Part shown: piece by piece, positions 43,851 to 52,250 of the stretch
How positions within the stretch are numbered: position 1 is the stretch's first letter
How the letters are laid out: each line of letters starts with the position of its first letter
Source: Paenibacillus tuaregi
GTDB taxonomy: Bacteria > Bacillota > Bacilli > Paenibacillales > Paenibacillaceae
DNA: 64,000 nt
Direction: 5' to 3'
Assembly (NCBI RefSeq): GCF_900086655.1
Contig: NZ_LT575476.1
Span: 3,259,869-3,323,868, forward strand
Program-made: the position numbers and the translations under genes
The notes under the pieces: model-generated
Told to the model about the DNA's origin: nothing
The model's input: the letters and a program-made list of their open reading frames with translations, nothing else
Database searches by the model: none

Positions 43851-44855
43851 CTATACTACTAGGCGTCCCTTCTTATCCGCCAGGCGGATAACCGCCTCGA
43901 CCCCTGAGTTAAATTCCAGATAGTCACTTTCAATTCCGTCACTAAAAATCACGCCCTCTTCCGGCATCTGGGATACGATACGCAGCGGACTTCCCTCTTC
44001 AATTCTGCCAAACACCAGATTTGCCGCCGTAGTTCTGCTGGGGAAAGGCTCCCTCACGGTAAAATAGAGATGGCGTGAATCCCAGGCGGCGCGGGCTTGA
44101 TCCGCTGATTCAGCCTCCCTGTGTCCGCCTGTAGGCTCATGCTCCTTCCGGTGAATATCTTCCACAGCCAGCTTCAAAGGCTGATGAGTCGCCCGGCTGA
44201 CAATGCCTGCCGCGCCGGCAAGTACGCTCTTGAGCCAGCCGGTCGAGCCAAGTCCGGTCGAGATAATCACACCGCTGGACGACTGCTGCTCCGCCGCTTC
44301 ATTCAGCTTAAGCTCATACCGTGCGGATACATGCGTACGCCGCCCGACAAACAGGTCGTTCACCCCGTAAAGATACTGGCCGTCATTGAGCTCAGCCTTG
44401 GCCAAGGTCACCTCCTGTATGGTCCGTCTGGCGTAAATTACATCCCTAATAATCAGCTTAAGATCGCGCACTGAAAAGGGCAGCAGCACCCCATCCCATC
44501 TGTGCGGGTCAGGGTTCACCCCGATCAGCGGCTGACTTTCCGTATATTTCAGCGTATTGGCTACTAATCCATCCGGACCAAGCACAACGATAATATCCTG
44601 CTCGCCGAAGATGAAATTCGGCACATGGTCCCGGTCCAGAATCTGCACCCGGCCCACATCCGAGAGCAAACCGGCTGCTTCGGCCAGAGCTTCCCGGTAG
44701 ACCCTGTCTTCCCGGGTATAATCGCTGAAATCCGCGCCAAGCCGCTCAATATAGAACTCTGCTTGTTGTACAGTATTGTATCGTACAACCAAATCTTCAA
44801 GCCGGGTCCGTCGTTTAATCAAGACAATCTTGCGTTCAGTTAACGGCTGGTTCAT
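43851..44855 (-). CDS. NAD-kinase-like protein with altered GGDG motif
   Basis: About 334 residues. The fold of NAD/diacylglycerol kinases is indicated by VVLGPDGLVANT (normally GGDGT), the GVND segment (normally NE/ND) and STGLGSTGW (normally TPTGSTAY), with the catalytic Asp kept but the second Gly and the Thr of GGDGT changed. The insert with DIHRKEHEPTGGHREAESAD is unusual. It probably binds a nucleotide, but NAD kinase activity cannot be assumed. It is co-transcribed with the SPFH gene. AGAGGAG is 9 bases from the ATG at 44855; an ATG at 44864 that overlaps the SPFH stop is the alternative. Confidence 0.75.
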   Translation of the reverse strand: MNQPLTERKIVLIKRRTRLEDLVVRYNTVQQAEFYIERLGADFSDYTREDRVYREALAEAAGLLSDVGRVQILDRDHVPNFIFGEQDIIVVLGPDGLVANTLKYTESQPLIGVNPDPHRWDGVLLPFSVRDLKLIIRDVIYARRTIQEVTLAKAELNDGQYLYGVNDLFVGRRTHVSARYELKLNEAAEQQSSSGVIISTGLGSTGWLKSVLAGAAGIVSRATHQPLKLAVEDIHRKEHEPTGGHREAESADQARAAWDSRHLYFTVREPFPSRTTAANLVFGRIEEGSPLRIVSQMPEEGVIFSDGIESDYLEFNSGVEAVIRLADKKGRLVV

Positions 44856-44860
44856 CGCCA

Positions 44861-45904
44861 TCATCTCCTCTGGTCTGCGTTCCTCCCGTCGGCCGAACCG
44901 GCCATAATTCCCTGCAGGAGATCAGGTGTAATATTCAACTGGCCGATCTTGCCAGCATTCTCTGCCAGCTCCTGGAAGGCGATCGCAATCAGCTTATCCG
45001 GCTTCATCCCGATATTAGCCAAGGATTGCAGCACACTTGGCTGGACTTCCTGAAGCGACTTCATCACCACAGTAAGCTCATACGCCTTGGCATCCGCTTC
45101 GGCTCTCTGATTGGCGGCAGTCAGATTAATCAATTCCTGCCTTTTCTCTTCAAGCTCCGTATCGAACCTTAACTGTTCCTCGTGCATCTCATTCTGCTTC
45201 TGTCTCATCGACCGCTCGGCTTCAAGCTGGGTTTCCTGGATCTGGCGCCGTTTCATCTCAATCGCGATCTCTGTATTCAGCTCGTTCTCCTTCACACGCC
45301 GCTCCTGCTCGATCGAAGCGTTCCGCCGTTCATATAGGGCCACATCGGCACTTCTCAATATCTCTTCCCTTGCCTGCGCCTCAAGAGCTCGAATCGTCTC
45401 ACGGTTCGGGAGAATAGCCAGAATCGACAGGCCCATAAGCTCGATCCCCAGCTGGGCAATCTCTTCGTTGCCGCGGATTTCCCGCGTCACATTCTGGGCC
45501 AGCCGCTCACTGGCCTGAACCGCTTCCTTCAGCGGCATTTGCTCCAGGTGCTTCTTTGTCAGGACCTTCGCTGTATTAATGACACGCTGCGCTAGCTTGG
45601 CGGGATCATCGGAAATGTATGCATGGCTGCGAAGATCATAGGTATAATTCAGAACCTCCGTAATTTTACGGTAATCGGTGATCCGGTAGGTCAGCTGTCC
45701 TTGGACCGTGACCGTTTGGTAATCCCTTGTAATCTCCTCGAACATGAACGGCACGTCGATCGAGGATACGGGAACCACTACCACTGAGGTTGTAGGCGCA
45801 TAATAGTAAAAGGATAGGCCGACTCCTTCCTTAACCACTCTGCCATTTCTTACTTTCATCACATAGTCACTTGGTTGAAACTTTACGTATTTGTATCCGA
45901 ACAT
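44861..45904 (-). CDS. SPFH/band-7 domain protein without membrane anchor
   Basis: 347 residues. It starts directly in the SPFH domain (YKYVKFQPSDYVMKVRNGRV, VPVSSIDVPFMFEEITRDYQ) and continues into a long charged coiled coil (about residues 190-275, rich in Glu, Arg and Gln) and a helical C-terminus. Flotillin and stomatin relatives assemble into oligomers at membranes, yet no hydrophobic anchor or NfeD partner is present here, so it may be cytosolic or peripheral. First gene of a pair with the NAD-kinase-like protein (4-base overlap with its upstream ATG). The promoter at 46052-46100 has a striking dyad. Confidence 0.88.
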   Translation of the reverse strand: MFGYKYVKFQPSDYVMKVRNGRVVKEGVGLSFYYYAPTTSVVVVPVSSIDVPFMFEEITRDYQTVTVQGQLTYRITDYRKITEVLNYTYDLRSHAYISDDPAKLAQRVINTAKVLTKKHLEQMPLKEAVQASERLAQNVTREIRGNEEIAQLGIELMGLSILAILPNRETIRALEAQAREEILRSADVALYERRNASIEQERRVKENELNTEIAIEMKRRQIQETQLEAERSMRQKQNEMHEEQLRFDTELEEKRQELINLTAANQRAEADAKAYELTVVMKSLQEVQPSVLQSLANIGMKPDKLIAIAFQELAENAGKIGQLNITPDLLQGIMAGSADGRNADQRR

Positions 45905-46051
45905 ATCTCCAGCCTCGCTTTCCTACAGGTATGGATGATACTCGAACAAGGGAGAATTCTCGGAGCAAAAGAGAGCCGGAACGCTGTCTTCACTCTGCCC
46001 GGACGGTTTAAGGTCAAATAAACCCTCCGCTTCTTGTTAGTATCATTTTGT

Positions 46052-46100
46052 TATTAACAACATAATAATACATTCATTTGATATTATCAAGTTGTTAATA
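46052..46100 (-). promoter_or_regulatory. Promoter bracketed by a 10-bp inverted repeat
   Basis: Minus strand: TTGATA (46085-46090), 17-base spacer, TATTAT (46062-46067). The arms TATTAACAAC (46052-46061) and GTTGTTAATA (46091-46100) are perfect complements lying exactly against the outer edges of the -10 and -35. It drives the SPFH operon from about 150 bases upstream. Confidence 0.7.
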
Positions 46101-46251
46101 TCAATATTCAGAACTCTTTTCATCCCAGCCTCCTCTGCCAATTAACCTGCCACCTAACCTATAAGAGCGAAATGTGCATATGGCCGACCAGCCATCCAAG
46201 CATGCCCCGAACCACGCATCGTGCGCACAGGAAGCAGTGCACACGCTTAAA

Positions 46252-46275
46252 AAGCCCGCTAGAATCAGCGGGCTT
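46252..46275. terminator. Terminator near the malic enzyme gene
   Basis: 9-bp stem AAGCCCGCT (46252-46260) with AGCGGGCTT (46267-46275); on the minus strand it is followed by TTTTAAGC. It ends the malic enzyme transcript. Confidence 0.7.
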
Positions 46276-46298
46276 GCACACGTTTCATGGGAGCCTCA

Positions 46299-46341
46299 AC
46301 ACTTGCACTTGCGCTTGCATTTAAACTTACACTTGCACTTT
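46299..46341. repeat. Degenerate hexanucleotide tandem repeat
   Basis: About seven imperfect copies of ACTTGC/GCTTGC (minus strand GCAAGT). In the malic enzyme's own frame, after its stop, it would read as alternating Lys-Cys, but no start codon is available. Confidence 0.7.
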
Positions 46342-46370
46342 AAGAATCTGGCTAATCTATCTTAGCGGCA

Positions 46371-47783
46371 TTACTTCTGGGGTCTCATATCCGGCGGTGT
46401 CCTTCTGGCCACACCTGTCCTAATGGCAGCCTCGATTACCGCACGCCGGACACTCATGGCTACCTTCTCGTTAAAAATACTTGGAATGATGTACTGTTCA
46501 TTCAACTCAGAATCAGATACCACATCAGCTATCGCGTGGGCGGCCGCAAGCTTGATTTGCTCATTGATGACCTTAGCCCGGCAGTCAAGCGCCCCCCGGA
46601 ACACTCCCGGAAATACGAGCACATTGTTAATCTGGTTCGGGTAATCACTTCTTCCGGTTGCGAACACGCTGACAAGCGGGAGTGCTTTCTCAGGCTCAAT
46701 TTCCGGCTGGGGATTCGCCATGGCGAACACAATCCTTCCAGGTGCCATCTTCTCCACATCGGCCGCATCCAGCACATTCCCCCGGGATACACCGATGAAC
46801 ACATCGGCGCCAACAATCGCATCTTTAAGGATGCCCGGCTTATCCTCAACCTGCGGCTGCTCGGAGAGCCACTGCCACATCGGGTGTGGATACTTTCCGC
46901 CACGCACAATGATGCCATCCTTGTCCACCGGAATCAGTGTTTTTACACCTGATGCGAGCAGCATCTTGCAGATGGACACACCCGCCGCGCCGATTCCGTT
47001 CACAACTACCCGGATATCCTCCATTCTTTTGCCGGTCACTTTCAGCGCGTTGATAAGTCCGGCAATAACAACGATCGCTGTCCCATGCTGGTCATCATGG
47101 AACACCGGGATATCCAGTTCCTCTGCGAGCCGGGCCTCAATCTCGAAGCAGCGCGGGGAACTGATATCCTCTAGATTAATGCCCCCGAAGATAGGACTGA
47201 TCGCTTTAATGATTTGGATAATCTCTTCCGTGTCCTTCGTGTCCAGACAGATCGGGAAGGCATCAACATCAGCAAGCTGCTTGAACAGCATTGCCTTTCC
47301 TTCCATAACCGGCGCAGCGGCATGGGGGCCGATGTCCCCAAGTCCAAGCACCGCCGTACCGTCTGAGACTACGGCCACAGTATTCCTTTTGATCGTAAGA
47401 GAGTAAGCCTTGTCCACGTTTTCATGTATTGCCATTGATACCCGGGCCACGCCAGGAGTATACACCCTGCTGAGATCGTCCCGGTTGCGGATCGGCATGC
47501 TTGGCTGAATCGAGATTTTACCACCCAAGTGAGCCAGAAAAGTTCTGTCGGATACGTTCACAATGGTAATGCCCTGCAAATTCCGCAGGGAATCCACAAT
47601 CTGCTTCTCCTTCTCATCAGCGGCTTGTACCGTTATATCACGTACAGAGATGTCAGATCCCGGACGAATCACGTCAATGGATATGATGTCTCCACCGGAA
47701 TCGCTTACCGCAGATGCCACGTCGCCGAAATTCACCAGCTTATGATCCAGTTCAAGACGAAGAATAATACTGTTAAAAGCCAT
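46371..47783 (-). CDS. NAD(P)-dependent malic enzyme with N-terminal ACT domain
   Basis: 470 residues. An ACT-like domain (about residues 5-80, IILRLELDHKLVNFGDVASA) precedes the malic enzyme: active Tyr in SRVYTPGVARVS, Lys in EGKAMLFKQL, metal ligands in FHDDQHGT, and the dinucleotide motif NGIGAAGVSIC. It converts malate to pyruvate and CO2. The ACT domain suggests allosteric control by a small ligand, as in some Firmicute malic enzymes. Cofactor preference cannot be read with certainty. Monocistronic by spacing. Confidence 0.93.
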   Translation of the reverse strand: MAFNSIILRLELDHKLVNFGDVASAVSDSGGDIISIDVIRPGSDISVRDITVQAADEKEKQIVDSLRNLQGITIVNVSDRTFLAHLGGKISIQPSMPIRNRDDLSRVYTPGVARVSMAIHENVDKAYSLTIKRNTVAVVSDGTAVLGLGDIGPHAAAPVMEGKAMLFKQLADVDAFPICLDTKDTEEIIQIIKAISPIFGGINLEDISSPRCFEIEARLAEELDIPVFHDDQHGTAIVVIAGLINALKVTGKRMEDIRVVVNGIGAAGVSICKMLLASGVKTLIPVDKDGIIVRGGKYPHPMWQWLSEQPQVEDKPGILKDAIVGADVFIGVSRGNVLDAADVEKMAPGRIVFAMANPQPEIEPEKALPLVSVFATGRSDYPNQINNVLVFPGVFRGALDCRAKVINEQIKLAAAHAIADVVSDSELNEQYIIPSIFNEKVAMSVRRAVIEAAIRTGVARRTPPDMRPQK

Positions 47784-47942
47784 GGCTTTTCAGACCCCTT
47801 CCATTACCTTCAAATGAAAACGCTTCATCCATATGATATCCTCTCTTCTCTCATCTCACAAGGACAAGACGTGGAAATCCTTCCAAGGGCTCATAAATAA
47901 ATTCAGCCGCCTTACCTCCCAGTCCGGTGTAATCCCCATTAT

Positions 47943-48536
47943 TTACCTGGCGCACAGCATACGCAGGTGTTCATCAATCATATGCTCGATCCGTTCACTG
48001 GATAATCTTCCGGGCTGCATGATCTGATGCAGCGCCAACCCATCGATCAGCGCATACAGCTTCTCCGTCTCAATCTCAGGATCAAGATCCGGTCTAGCAA
48101 GCTTATGCTGCCTAAGCGTCTCGATAACAATTGAGGAGGCCTTGTACAACCCATCATGCATTTCTTGACTGAGCAGCCTGAGTTCAGGATGGATCAAGGC
48201 CTTTGCGTTAAAAGACAACCATACCTCCATTTCCGTCTTTCTCTCTTCATCGACTGGAATGAATTGAAGAATCAGATTCCTTACTTCCAGCAGAACCGGA
48301 CCGCTGAATGACATCATCTCAATCCTTCTCTCAATCCGTTCACGAAACAAGGTCATGCAAAATGCAAAAAGCTCCGCCTGAGTTGAGAAATAATGACGCA
48401 TGGAACCGACCGATAACCCGGCTTCCACTGCGACATTTCTAACTGTTGCCTGCTCAAGCCCGGATCTGCGGATAACCCGGATCGCGGCTTCAGCTACAAG
48501 CTGTCTTTGTTTATCATGATCTACGATTTTTGGCAT
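47943..48536 (-). CDS. TetR-family regulator
   Basis: 197 residues: N-terminal helix-turn-helix (VRNVAVEAGLSVGSMRHYFS) and a C-terminal ligand/dimer domain of the BetI-like/PksA type (MEVWLSFNAKALIHPEL). It is divergent from the hydrolase at 48785, which it probably represses together with itself through the dyad at 48567-48602. Ligand unknown. Confidence 0.9.
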   Translation of the reverse strand: MPKIVDHDKQRQLVAEAAIRVIRRSGLEQATVRNVAVEAGLSVGSMRHYFSTQAELFAFCMTLFRERIERRIEMMSFSGPVLLEVRNLILQFIPVDEERKTEMEVWLSFNAKALIHPELRLLSQEMHDGLYKASSIVIETLRQHKLARPDLDPEIETEKLYALIDGLALHQIMQPGRLSSERIEHMIDEHLRMLCAR

Positions 48537-48566
48537 GTCTTTATTATATCGTTTTGATTTATTTAA

Positions 48567-48602
48567 TACAATGTGCTATATTGATTTTCGTAATACATTG
48601 TA
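48567..48602. promoter_or_regulatory. Inverted repeat between TetR and hydrolase genes
   Basis: TACAATGT (48567-48574) and ACATTGTA (48595-48602) are perfect complements 20 bases apart, placed in the shared promoter region. Confidence 0.5.
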
Positions 48603-48648
48603 CTAAAAAAAGGAGGGAGAAATTGACCTGTTTTACAGACATATATCG

Positions 48649-48798
48649 GTGGATAAATCAGGGGCCCGGCGGCCCCGTAGATTAAGGTGGCTCAAAATTG
48701 TACTGGGAGCACTCGCTATTCTACTTCTGCTTCAATGTGTCTTATTACATTTCATCCTAAAGCGAATTAACAAAGGAGACGAACATGACTGCACCTAA
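48649..48798 (+). pseudogene. Truncated duplicate of the hydrolase N-terminus
   Basis: A 49-codon frame from a GTG encodes RRLRWLKIVLGALAILLLLQ, closely matching the membrane anchor of the next gene (KIRWIKIVLGVLAFMLILVG), with nucleotide similarity too. It ends a few codons later and overlaps the start of the intact gene. AGGAGG at 48611-48616 fits instead a TTG in another frame that stops after 20 codons, so the copy is probably a remnant, though a coupled small membrane peptide is not excluded. Confidence 0.5.
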
Positions 48799-49867
48799 CG
48801 AACAAAACACAAAAATAATTATGAAGCCCCGGAAACTACACAAGATCAGGTGGATCAAAATTGTGCTGGGCGTTCTCGCTTTTATGCTCATTCTTGTCGG
48901 GGCAAGTTTTGGCTATGAGTGGTATGCCTCCAAGAAGGCTGAAGCGGATTATCCGCCTCCTGGAAAGCTCGTAGATGTGGGAGGCTTCCGGCTGCACATT
49001 CTTAAGAAGGGGACTGGATCGCCGACGATTCTCCTGGAAGCCGCTTCAGGAGAAACCAGCCAGTCCTGGAGAAAGATTCCGGATGAGATCGCCAAATTTG
49101 CTACAGTTGTCAGCTATGACCGGGGCGGATTTGGCTGGAGCGACAAAGCTGTGACTGCGCGAACAGGGCCAAATATTGCGCAAGAGCTTCATACCGCGCT
49201 TAAGCGTGAAGGCATCCAGGGACCTTACATTATTGTGGGACATTCTCTGGGGGGAATGTACGCCCGATTGTTCGCACAAGAATACCAACAAGAAATGGCT
49301 GGTCTTGTACTTGTCGACGCAAAACCCGTGGGTGATGACCTGAAGACAGCTCCTATCTTGGAACAGGAGCACTTTCAGAAGCCTACACCATCTTCGGGCA
49401 TCTCCAAGCTGCTGAAGCAATCGGGAGCGATGAGGTTGTTTAAGGACATACTGCTTGAAGGACTTGTAAGAAAAGAAGACCGTGATGTGTTTGTGAACGT
49501 TATTGCACAGCCTAAATATTTTGATGCTGTAGATGAAGAAGCCAAGAACATCCCAATAACCGAGGAGCGGCTGAAAAATCAGCATCTGGGCAAGCTTCCG
49601 GTGCGGGTCATCACGCGTGGACAAATTCCACCTGAAGTCAAACAGATGGGACTATCCCCGGATGCCGGACGCAAAATCGAAGAGATTTGGCAGGCTGGTC
49701 AAAGAGACCTGCTGAAAATATCCGAAGACAGCAAGCTGATTGTGGCCAAGAACAGTGGTCATTACATTATTCACGATGAACCCGGCGTGGTAGTGGATGT
49801 TATAGGGCAGTTGGTCAAGGAGCTCTCCCAGAAGCCATTTTCAACCTCTTCCACAGCTCACAGATAG
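48785..49867 (+). CDS. Membrane-anchored alpha/beta hydrolase
   Basis: 360 residues. A single membrane helix (about residues 23-46) precedes a hydrolase domain with oxyanion region EAASGETSQSW, nucleophile elbow GHSLGG and a C-terminal His in NSGHYIIHDEP; an Asp in LVLVDAKP follows the sixth strand. It likely acts on the outer face of the membrane on an ester or amide. AAAGGAG precedes the ATG. Probable target of the divergent TetR protein. Confidence 0.9.
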   Translation: MTAPNEQNTKIIMKPRKLHKIRWIKIVLGVLAFMLILVGASFGYEWYASKKAEADYPPPGKLVDVGGFRLHILKKGTGSPTILLEAASGETSQSWRKIPDEIAKFATVVSYDRGGFGWSDKAVTARTGPNIAQELHTALKREGIQGPYIIVGHSLGGMYARLFAQEYQQEMAGLVLVDAKPVGDDLKTAPILEQEHFQKPTPSSGISKLLKQSGAMRLFKDILLEGLVRKEDRDVFVNVIAQPKYFDAVDEEAKNIPITEERLKNQHLGKLPVRVITRGQIPPEVKQMGLSPDAGRKIEEIWQAGQRDLLKISEDSKLIVAKNSGHYIIHDEPGVVVDVIGQLVKELSQKPFSTSSTAHR

Positions 49868-49902
49868 CTCTAAGGAGAATTGTACCCCTATCGGCCACCA
49901 AC

Positions 49903-50991
49903 CTATGGATTGCCGTCCATTAAGTTAAACGGGACCGAAGCTGCCTCCCGTCCATTAATGATAACGGACAGCTTATGCTGCCCGGCGTAATAGACCCTTG
50001 TAGTAATCGGCTTGAAGGAATGTTTCTTTGATACGCTGGATGTACCGGGCGGATACATCTTCTCAGACAGTTTAAACCGCTTCGGTGACAGACTTCCATT
50101 CTTCTTCACAAAACCGATTTCATACTCAATACGGAGCTTCCGGGGATCGTTGGATAAATTCTGAATATGGAATGAGAATATCAGATCCTCCCCTACCTTG
50201 AGCTGTGGGGTGGAAGTTACTAACTGGTGAACATCAATACCTTCGGCATTTCCCAGTCCAAACAAACCCAGCGCATCCGGGTTCCCTTGCTTAAGAAGCG
50301 AGCGGCAGGCGTGTCTGACGATCCAATCGGTATGTGGGTGATGACCATACCACCTTTTGGAAATATCAAGCACCAGCTCCGGGTGATCTTTAGATATATC
50401 ATTCAGATTGTTAGCCACGCTCTTGCGGACATATTCTGAAGAATCCTGCTTCAGATTGTCCAGGATAAGAAGAATAGGACCAGGGTCCGCTTTGAACATC
50501 TGCAGGCTAACTCCCCAGGGCAGTCTTGGCCTGCACCCTTCACTGGCCAGCCTTCTCAAGTGTTCATTCTGATGAGTGGACCAGGCCAGCATTTGGGCCA
50601 TCATCCGATCAGGATCTTTCAATATAAAAGGCCTTACCGCAAATTCCGAACTTGCGCAAACGGTGAACATTTCAAGGGCCTTGATTGAATTCTCATAATC
50701 GCCAAGTCCATTCAGCTCTACGAAGTCGGCGAGGAACAAATATTCGAATCCTCTGCATTCCGGGGCGATACGCATCAAGATTCCAAGCGCCTCCTCATAT
50801 GTGGGAGGCAGAGTCTGAGTCAGGACATCAGCGACATGGCGGATTCGCATCTTGAGCTCGCGGTCAGGCCAAGCCTGATCATAGATCAGCTCAAAGAAGC
50901 GGTCTTTATCAAAAGGAGGGTATTCCCGCTTAACCACCTTGACAAATTGTTCAAAAAAAGATCTTGAATATACCTCTTTCAAAGCTTCCAT
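49903..50991 (-). CDS. alkC: AlkC-type DNA glycosylase with Ig-like C-terminus
   Basis: 362 residues. A HEAT-repeat superhelix (about residues 30-250: YEEALGILMRIAPECRGFEYLF, LRRLASEGCRPRLPWG, SEYVRKSVANNLNDIS) is followed by a ~100-residue beta-rich Ig-like domain (VGEDLIFSFHIQNLSNDPRKLRIEYEIGFV). This is the AlkC2/AlkC layout, an enzyme removing 3-methyl-type adducts such as 3-methyladenine and, in AlkC, 3-methylcytosine. It is separated by a terminator from the methyltransferase gene upstream. Confidence 0.9.
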   Translation of the reverse strand: MEALKEVYSRSFFEQFVKVVKREYPPFDKDRFFELIYDQAWPDRELKMRIRHVADVLTQTLPPTYEEALGILMRIAPECRGFEYLFLADFVELNGLGDYENSIKALEMFTVCASSEFAVRPFILKDPDRMMAQMLAWSTHQNEHLRRLASEGCRPRLPWGVSLQMFKADPGPILLILDNLKQDSSEYVRKSVANNLNDISKDHPELVLDISKRWYGHHPHTDWIVRHACRSLLKQGNPDALGLFGLGNAEGIDVHQLVTSTPQLKVGEDLIFSFHIQNLSNDPRKLRIEYEIGFVKKNGSLSPKRFKLSEKMYPPGTSSVSKKHSFKPITTRVYYAGQHKLSVIINGREAASVPFNLMDGNP

Positions 50992-51101
50992 AAGCCGCCT
51001 CCATGCGATCGTTTGTTCTCATGATATCTGATTCCACCAGAGATGTCCATTCCCGATTGGGTTAAGATTCCAGGCTGGATATCAGTTCTTCTCGACATAC
51101 C

Positions 51102-51142
51102 AAACAGGTCAGGCCGGGCTCATCGCCCTGCCTGACCTGTTT
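51102..51142. terminator. Terminator of the NHEJ/methyltransferase transcript
   Basis: 13-bp perfect stem (51102-51114 with 51130-51142) with CTTTTT on the + side. It lies 70 bases after the methyltransferase stop codon and separates it from alkC. Confidence 0.75.
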
Positions 51143-51212
51143 CTTTTTACCTGCTTAATAACTTTTGGTGCCTTTAACCGTGACACCAGTCCCTCCCAAT
51201 TCCTTAACAGCG

Positions 51213-51932
51213 CTATTTCATTCTCTGAACAGCAAAGGTGACCGATTGTGCCCGAAATTCGGTCGGAGTCTCATATTTGTCTTCCTGGATGGATTGCAGC
51301 ACGGCTTTCTCCTCAAGCACACTCCAGCCGTCCTTGTAGGCCATCTTCAGCAGTTCCACGGCACGCTGAGAGGATAGATTAAGTTCAATAAGTGTATCCC
51401 GCTCCCGGCCCGTCTTCTGATCAATTTCTTGAACATTCGTATTCATGGCGATACAGTGAATGCCCCCAAGCCTTGTTCCGCGTTTCATCCGGTCAAGCAC
51501 CTGTACAAAGGCTTCTTCCGAAGACACATGTTCGAGGCAGCCGCAGGCCACGATATAATCATACTGCCCGGTGCCGTAATCTATATTTTCCGCGTCTCCC
51601 ACTCTGGCTTCCACGATACGGCTGACACCGTATTCCTCGGCATTCTCCTTCAGCTTGCTCACAGCTTCCTCCAATAAATCTACCCCAACGACCTTACTGT
51701 CCGTATCTCTAAGCCGCAGGGCAAGCGGAATCGTGTTTCGCCCTGCCCCGCTGCCCAGATCGAGTACGGAGACCACATTTTTATGCTGGCGAAGACGGTC
51801 AAGAAGCTCCATAACCAAAGGGATGGGCTGCGACATCCAAGTCCCTTGCTCAAGAATCTCATTCTCCTGATAAAGCTTGCTGTGATAAGTCTCTTCCGCA
51901 CGCCGGGCTTCCTCAAAATTGGCTTGATCCAT
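51213..51932 (-). CDS. Class I SAM-dependent methyltransferase
   Basis: 239 residues. Motif I VLDLGSGAGRNTIPLALR, the acidic residue of motif II in KVVGVDLLEEA, and motif IV region YDYIVACGCLEHV. The glycine-rich loop with GRN and the C-terminal VTFAVQRMK recall TehB-like enzymes. Substrate unknown. It follows the DUF2188 gene by 38 bases with no terminator between, so it may belong to the Ku/ligase transcript. Confidence 0.88.
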   Translation of the reverse strand: MDQANFEEARRAEETYHSKLYQENEILEQGTWMSQPIPLVMELLDRLRQHKNVVSVLDLGSGAGRNTIPLALRLRDTDSKVVGVDLLEEAVSKLKENAEEYGVSRIVEARVGDAENIDYGTGQYDYIVACGCLEHVSSEEAFVQVLDRMKRGTRLGGIHCIAMNTNVQEIDQKTGRERDTLIELNLSSQRAVELLKMAYKDGWSVLEEKAVLQSIQEDKYETPTEFRAQSVTFAVQRMK

Positions 51933-51970
51933 CTTCTCACCCCCTAAATTGTATTCTTACCCGCTTCTTC

Positions 51971-52198
51971 CTACCCTCGCGGTGGAAAAGGATCGTTCCC
52001 ATAACTGTTCGACTCTGAAATCCTGCCATCCCGGTTATGAATTTTGTGTTCGGTTTTTTCCTTCTTAGCTTCCTCCCGGCCCCTCTTCTCGGCCTGTTCC
52101 TTTGTGCGGTGATGACTGATCTTCTCGCCATCCTGCTGGTTATCCCAACCCCCGTCAGGGTTCGGTGTCGTATGAATGAATTTGTTGATCTCAGACAT
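51971..52198 (-). CDS. DUF2188 family protein
   Basis: 75 residues: HTTPNPDGGWDNQQDGEKIS followed by the helix HHRTKEQAEKRGREEAKKEK and the strand HKIHNRDGRISESNSYGNDP. This is the DUF2188 pattern of a strand with VxPxxxGGW, an A/E/K-rich helix, and HxxDGxI. Function unknown. GGAG precedes the ATG at 52198. It lies 52 bases after the polymerase gene and 38 before the methyltransferase, same strand; a 12-bp palindrome GTAATCGATTAC (52231-52242) lies just upstream. Confidence 0.85.
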   Translation of the reverse strand: MSEINKFIHTTPNPDGGWDNQQDGEKISHHRTKEQAEKRGREEAKKEKTEHKIHNRDGRISESNSYGNDPFPPRG

Positions 52199-52250
52199 GG
52201 GTTTCACACTCCTTAGTTGTATTCAGCATTGTAATCGATTACCGGAAGCC

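Noticed and set aside
46174..46365. 63-codon + frame with Leu-His repeats
   Set aside because: Arises from the hexanucleotide repeat and a terminator; no SD.
46720..47406. 228-codon + strand frame opposite the malic enzyme
   Set aside because: Antisense shadow rich in Ser/Ile/Thr/Pro; the malic enzyme is unmistakable.
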